Source: Opisthocomus hoazin (taxonomy: Eukaryota; Chordata; Aves; Opisthocomiformes; Opisthocomidae). From it: a stretch of 64,000 nt of DNA. Positions 60,488 through 64,000 of the stretch are shown here, piece after piece. The position numbers and the translations under genes were made by a program. The DNA lies in contig NC_134443.1 in the NCBI RefSeq assembly GCF_030867145.1, positions 1,426,001-1,490,000 on the forward strand, in the 5' to 3' direction. Below the pieces are notes generated by a model. It was not told the DNA's origin. It did not search any database and saw nothing but the letters and a program-made list of their open reading frames with translations. Position 1 is the first letter of the stretch. The number at the start of each line of letters is the position of its first letter.

Positions 60488-63260
60488 ATGAGCGGGATGA
60501 GGTTCGCGGAGCGGCAGCTGCGGCGGCACGGCTGGCGGCGAGGTCCTTCTCCCCCCCTCCCTCCTCCTCCTCCTCCGCGCCGTGTTCCTCCCGGAGCACC
60601 CCCGGGGACCCCGCTCGTGGCGGCGGGGCAGCGGCGGGTGACGGGCGGGTCTTGTCCGCAGGGCAGGGCCTGGGGAAGCGGGAGGACGGCATCGCCGAGG
60701 CCATCCGGGTGAAGGTCAAGTGCGACGCGGCGGGGGTGAGTGCGCGTCCCCCTCTCCGGGCCGGCGGGGCTGAGTGCAGCCCCCCCCCCCCCACTCCCTC
60801 CCCCCAGCCGGGGATTCGGCCTCTGCGGTCTCCTCCCGGCCGCAGCCACGGCCGCGACGGCTCTGCACCCCGCAGGTGGGCCACGACCCGGCGGAACCCT
60901 TCTCCTTCCACTGGTGGGACCACGTCTTCAACGAGGCGGCTGCCAACATCGCCGTGGAGGCCAGGCAGGTGGGAGTGCCGGGGGAGACAAGCTGAGCATG
61001 AGCCAGCAGCGTGCCCTGGGTGCCCAGAAGGCCAATGGGATCCTGGGGTGCATCAAGAGGAGCGTGGGCAGCAGGGCGAGGGAGGTTCTCCTCCCCCTCT
61101 GCTCTGCCCCAGTGAGGCCCCATCTGCAGTGCTGTGTCCAGTGCTGGGCTCCCCAGGTCAAGAAAGATGAGGAGCTACTGGAGGGAGCCCAGCGCAGGGC
61201 TGCGAGGATGAGGAGGGGACTGGAGCATCTCTGCTACGAGGAGAGGCTGAGGGAGCTGGGCTTGTTCAGCCTGGAGAAGAGAAGGCTGCGAGGGGACCTT
61301 AGAAATGCCTCTAAATATCTGCAGGGGGGGGTGTGTGTGTCAGGAGGACGGAGCCAGACTCTTTCCAGTGGTGCCCAGCGACAGGACAAGGGGCAACGGG
61401 CACAAACTGGAGCAGAGGAAGCTCCAGCTGAAGCTGAGGAAGAACTTCTTCCCTCTGAGGGTGACGGAGCCCTGGCCCAGGCTGCCCAGGGAGGCTGTGG
61501 AGTCTCCTTCTCTGGAGATATTCCAGCCCCCCTGGCCGCGGTGCTGTGCAGCCTGCTCTGGGTGACCCTGCTTGGACAGGGAGTTGGGCTGGGTGACCCC
61601 AGAGGGCCCTTCCAGCCCCTGACATTCTGTGATTGGTGTCACCTTTGGTGGCCTTTGCGCTGCTGTTGTCTGTCCCCGCAGCACCTGGCCTGGGGACTGT
61701 GGTGGCTGTGATGTACCGCCAGAAGGGGCGAAGCCCCACAGACAGTAAAAAGCTCCCAAGAGCCTTTGCATCTCTCTCTCTTCCCCCCAGGATGGCATCT
61801 CCGTGAAGACTCTTTCCGAGCAAGGAGTCAGGATCAGCAATAAGAAGCCCCGCAAGGCCGCCGGCGCTGGCAGCATGCTGTACGGCCGCTTCGTGAAGGT
61901 AACCGGCCCTGGGGACGTGGCTTGGGGAGCTGCTGACGTCTCTGCGAAGGCTGCTGGGAACTCTGTACCCCTCCTTGCAGTGTGGCCTCCCCACCCCCTC
62001 GCTGCTGTTGCCCCCAGGGCCCCTCTTTTCCTCGTCCCCCTTTCTCACGGTCCCTCGCCTCTCCTCACTGCAGTCAGCCACGCTCACAGCGTGTGGGGAG
62101 GAGTCCACGAAGCTGCCCGCCGGCTCCGAGAGCAGTGAGGAGGAAGAGGAGAAGCTGGACCTCTCTTCGGCCAGGAGGCGAGGCTGGGGCAGCGGTGCAT
62201 TCCCCATCCCCATGATGCGGCAGCGGGGAGGGACGAGGGCTGCGAGGGAGAGCCCCACTCCGGACCCGCGCTCCCCCCCGTGCCGATTCTGGGGGTGACA
62301 TGTCCCATCTGTGTCCCGCAGGCTGACGGATGAGGAGCTGATGCGAGTGTGCGGAGGCCGCACAGCACACAAGTAAGTGGTCGGTGGGGGCTGCAGAGTT
62401 GGGTCCCCCCTCCTGGCAGGGGCTTTTGAGCCGGCTGGGCTGGGGGGGCACGTTCCCTGCCAGGGCAGTGCTGGACCCCGGCTGCCCACGATCGTTGTAG
62501 GGGTGCCCGGCATGGCCTGACCATGAGCGCCAAGCTGGCGCGCTTGGAGGAGCAGGAGCGAGCCTTCCTGGCCACGTACCGACCCAAGGAGCCGCAGCAC
62601 GAGCCCCCAGCGAGCAGCCCCCCAGCAGGGAAGCGGGAGAAAAGGAAGAAAAGGAAACAGTCCAGGGACGGAGCCGCCCCCAAGGTGCTGCAGGGCCAGG
62701 AGCCAAGCGGAGAAGAGGAGGTGGCGGGAGAGGAAGGGAAGGTCGTGAAAAGGAAGAAGAAGCAGGAGCCAAGTGGAGAAGAAGAGGGGCAGGTCACGAA
62801 GAGGAAGAATAATAAGAACCAGGAGCCAAGTGAAGAAGAGGTGGCAGGAGAGGAAGGGAAGATCACAAAGAGGAAGAAGAAGAAGAAGCGGGAGCCAAGC
62901 GGAGAAGAGGAGGGGCAGGTCGTGAAGAGGAAGAATAATAAGAACCACGAGCCAAGTGAAGAAGAGGTGGCAGGGGAGGCAGGGAAGGCTACAAAGAGGA
63001 AGAAGAAGCAGCAGCAGGAGGAGGAAGAGGACAGAGAAGAGCCAGTTGAGATGAAGAAGGAGAAGAAGAAGAAGAAGAAGGATGAGGACAAAGAAGGGCC
63101 AGTTGAGACGAAGAAGGAGAAGAAGAAGAAGAAGAAGAAGGATGAGGACAAAGAAGAGCCGGCTGAGACAGAGGTACCTCTAGAAGACGCAGATGGGCCA
63201 GAGCGGGCTGGGCACAGCCCCAGGAAGAAGAGGAAGAGGAGGAGGAAGGAGCCAGAGTGA
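60488..63260 (+). CDS. GPATCH4: GPATCH4, G-patch domain protein (7 exons, 414 aa)
   Basis: Exons: 60488-60542, 60662-60735, 60876-60968, 61791-61898, 62074-62177, 62322-62372 and 62501-63260. The protein starts [16 protein letters not shown]. Its G-patch covers about residues 3-47 and includes [20 protein letters not shown] and [19 protein letters not shown]. Conserved blocks follow: LYGRFVK near 105, [17 protein letters not shown] around 146-162 and [19 protein letters not shown] around 167-185. The C-terminal half is Lys/Glu-rich with tandem repeats and ends [18 protein letters not shown]4 is a nucleolar protein; G-patch proteins usually activate DEAH-box helicases, and GPATCH4 is linked to DHX15 and ribosome or snRNA biogenesis. 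Intron 5 (62178-62321) seems to use a GC donor. Intron 3 holds a CR1 copy. Human GPATCH4 is somewhat longer (about 446 aa), by memory because of its repeat tail. Confidence 0.95.
60988..61635 (+). mobile_element. CR1 LINE, 5'-truncated (copy G), inside GPATCH4 intron 3
   Basis: It runs from the ORF2 part readable as [20 protein letters not shown], through [20 protein letters not shown], to the 3' end near CATTCTGTGATTG. This is the longest CR1 copy here (about 650 bases) and in sense orientation to GPATCH4. Its left edge is only about 20 bases from the exon 3 splice donor. Confidence 0.95.
62690..63170 (+). repeat. GPATCH4: Coding minisatellite in the GPATCH4 tail
   Basis: Two alternating repeat types (one with [20 protein letters not shown], one with [18 protein letters not shown]) occur in the order 1-2-1-2-1, a higher-order unit of about 41-42 codons. 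Then a shorter unit, [18 protein letters not shown]-like, is present two to three times. All copies stay in frame. Confidence 0.9.
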
Positions 63261-63562
63261 GCAAGGACTGAGGCAGCCACGCCGTGCAGCTGCCGGTATC
63301 ATCTGGCTGTGAGTGGGTGCCCGACGGGTGCCTGCGCCTTCGCTGCCTGCGGACACCGGGCTGGGACTGGTCAGTCTGGAGCTGGATCCAGCCTTGCTCC
63401 AGTCCCCGACCCTTCCTTCCGTCAGGGGTGACCCCAGTTCCCCCTAGGCCTGGGGGCAGGCACCCGCTTACCGTGTGTCTGTGGCAGAGGGACACAAGGG
63501 GACAGACCCCCTCTCCCACCCCAGCCCCCGAAGCATTGAAATACTTTTTTTTCAAGGGCACA

Positions 63563-63576
63563 AATAAATTTTTATT
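63563..63576. promoter_or_regulatory. Back-to-back poly(A) signals of GPATCH4 and NAXE
   Basis: AATAAA for GPATCH4 lies at 63563-63568 on the plus strand; TTTATT at 63571-63576 is AATAAA for NAXE on the minus strand. Only two bases separate them. Cleavage 10-30 bases beyond each signal would make the two mRNAs overlap at their tails. Confidence 0.75.
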
Positions 63577-63846
63577 GCAGAGAAATTATCCCGAAGTGCA
63601 AGATCTGGGGCAGATCCTGGATCGCGTCAGATTAGGTGTCAACCCCCAAACGCAGCCGCCCCGTCGGTCCCAAGCTCCTGGAGCTTCCACCTGCCGCCAG
63701 CTTCGATCCCACCGGCAGAGCCGGAGCAGACTGGAGCCCAGCGAGGCGCCCGGCGTCCTCCTAGCAGGGAGCTGCGGCTTTGGCAGAATTTAGGCCCTGA
63801 TCTGCTGCGCCCAAGCCTCGCCCGGCACCCCGAGCCCCGCTGAGCC

Positions 63847-64000
63847 CTAGGTCAGCTGCAGGACGCAGTCTGTCTCGGGGTACGGCGGCAGGTTTAAAGC
63901 GTATTTCTTCTGGAGCACGGCGGGGACAAACCTGCCTCCGAGGAAGTGGTAGCGGCCGGCAAAATGCGTCGCCGCCTTCTTGGGCGCCGTGAGCGAGATG
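63847..64000 (-). CDS. NAXE: NAXE, NAD(P)H-hydrate epimerase, C-terminal 50 aa (partial)
   Basis: Only the end of the last exon is in the window; the rest lies beyond 64000. The minus strand reads [20 protein letters not shown], then [20 protein letters not shown], then [10 protein letters not shown] and a TAG stop. This matches the human NAXE (APOA1BP) C terminus as I recall it (SLTAPKKSATQF, GRYHYLGGRFVP, LNLPPYPDTECV). The enzyme epimerises damaged NAD(P)HX so that NAXD can repair it, mainly in mitochondria. Its 3' UTR is about 63555-63846. It is convergent with GPATCH4, which is also the human arrangement. Confidence 0.95.
   Translation of the reverse strand, partial: ISLTAPKKAATHFAGRYHFLGGRFVPAVLQKKYALNLPPYPETDCVLQLT

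Noticed and set aside
61311-62948. 545-codon minus-strand frame over GPATCH4
   Set aside because: It runs antisense through CR1 sequence and several conserved GPATCH4 exons, with Leu/Phe/Ser-rich low complexity and no domain.

Overview
The window looks like avian nuclear DNA, most likely from a GC-rich microchromosome. Seven CR1 LINE tails carry the avian CR1 3' end, the genes are compact and spliced with vertebrate introns, and GC-rich tandem arrays are dense. The gene order matches parts of human 1q22 as I remember it; human comparisons are from memory, with no alignment run.

Layout, left to right. At 1-25.2 kb is MEX3A (+): an exon in a CpG island at 623-1088, an 11.7 kb intron, a last exon at 12833-13938, and about 11 kb of AT-rich and CpG-rich sequence that may be one very long 3' UTR. 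At 26.2-32.3 kb is a RAB11A-like GTPase (-), complete in five exons. At 34.2-38.1 kb is RAB25 (-), also five exons, of which the first four have exactly the same lengths as in its neighbour. At 38.8-40.7 kb is LAMTOR2 (-), four exons, 125 aa. UBQLN4 (+), 11 exons and 608 aa, occupies 42.3-54.5 kb. At 54.5-60.3 kb is a gene-poor gap with two CR1 tails. GPATCH4 (+), seven exons and 414 aa, occupies 60.5-63.6 kb. At the right edge is the last 50 codons of NAXE (-), convergent with GPATCH4.

The genes do not form a single pathway, but three themes recur: endosomal and lysosomal membrane traffic (RAB11A-like, RAB25, LAMTOR2), RNA and ubiquitin-linked regulation (MEX3A, UBQLN4), and housekeeping (GPATCH4 in the nucleolus, NAXE in NAD(P)HX repair). 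Promoters show recognisable sites: ZNF143-type at MEX3A and LAMTOR2, a pair of inverted CCAAT boxes at the RAB11A-like gene, YY1 at UBQLN4 and three NRF1 palindromes at GPATCH4.

The most unusual features are the tandem RAB11A-like/RAB25 pair, a cluster of at least six unrelated tandem arrays within 32.7-42.0 kb, a head-to-head CR1 pair inside the RAB11A-like intron, an apparent GC-AG intron and a coding minisatellite in GPATCH4, and back-to-back poly(A) signals between GPATCH4 and NAXE. No viral element, CRISPR array or RNA gene was recognised.
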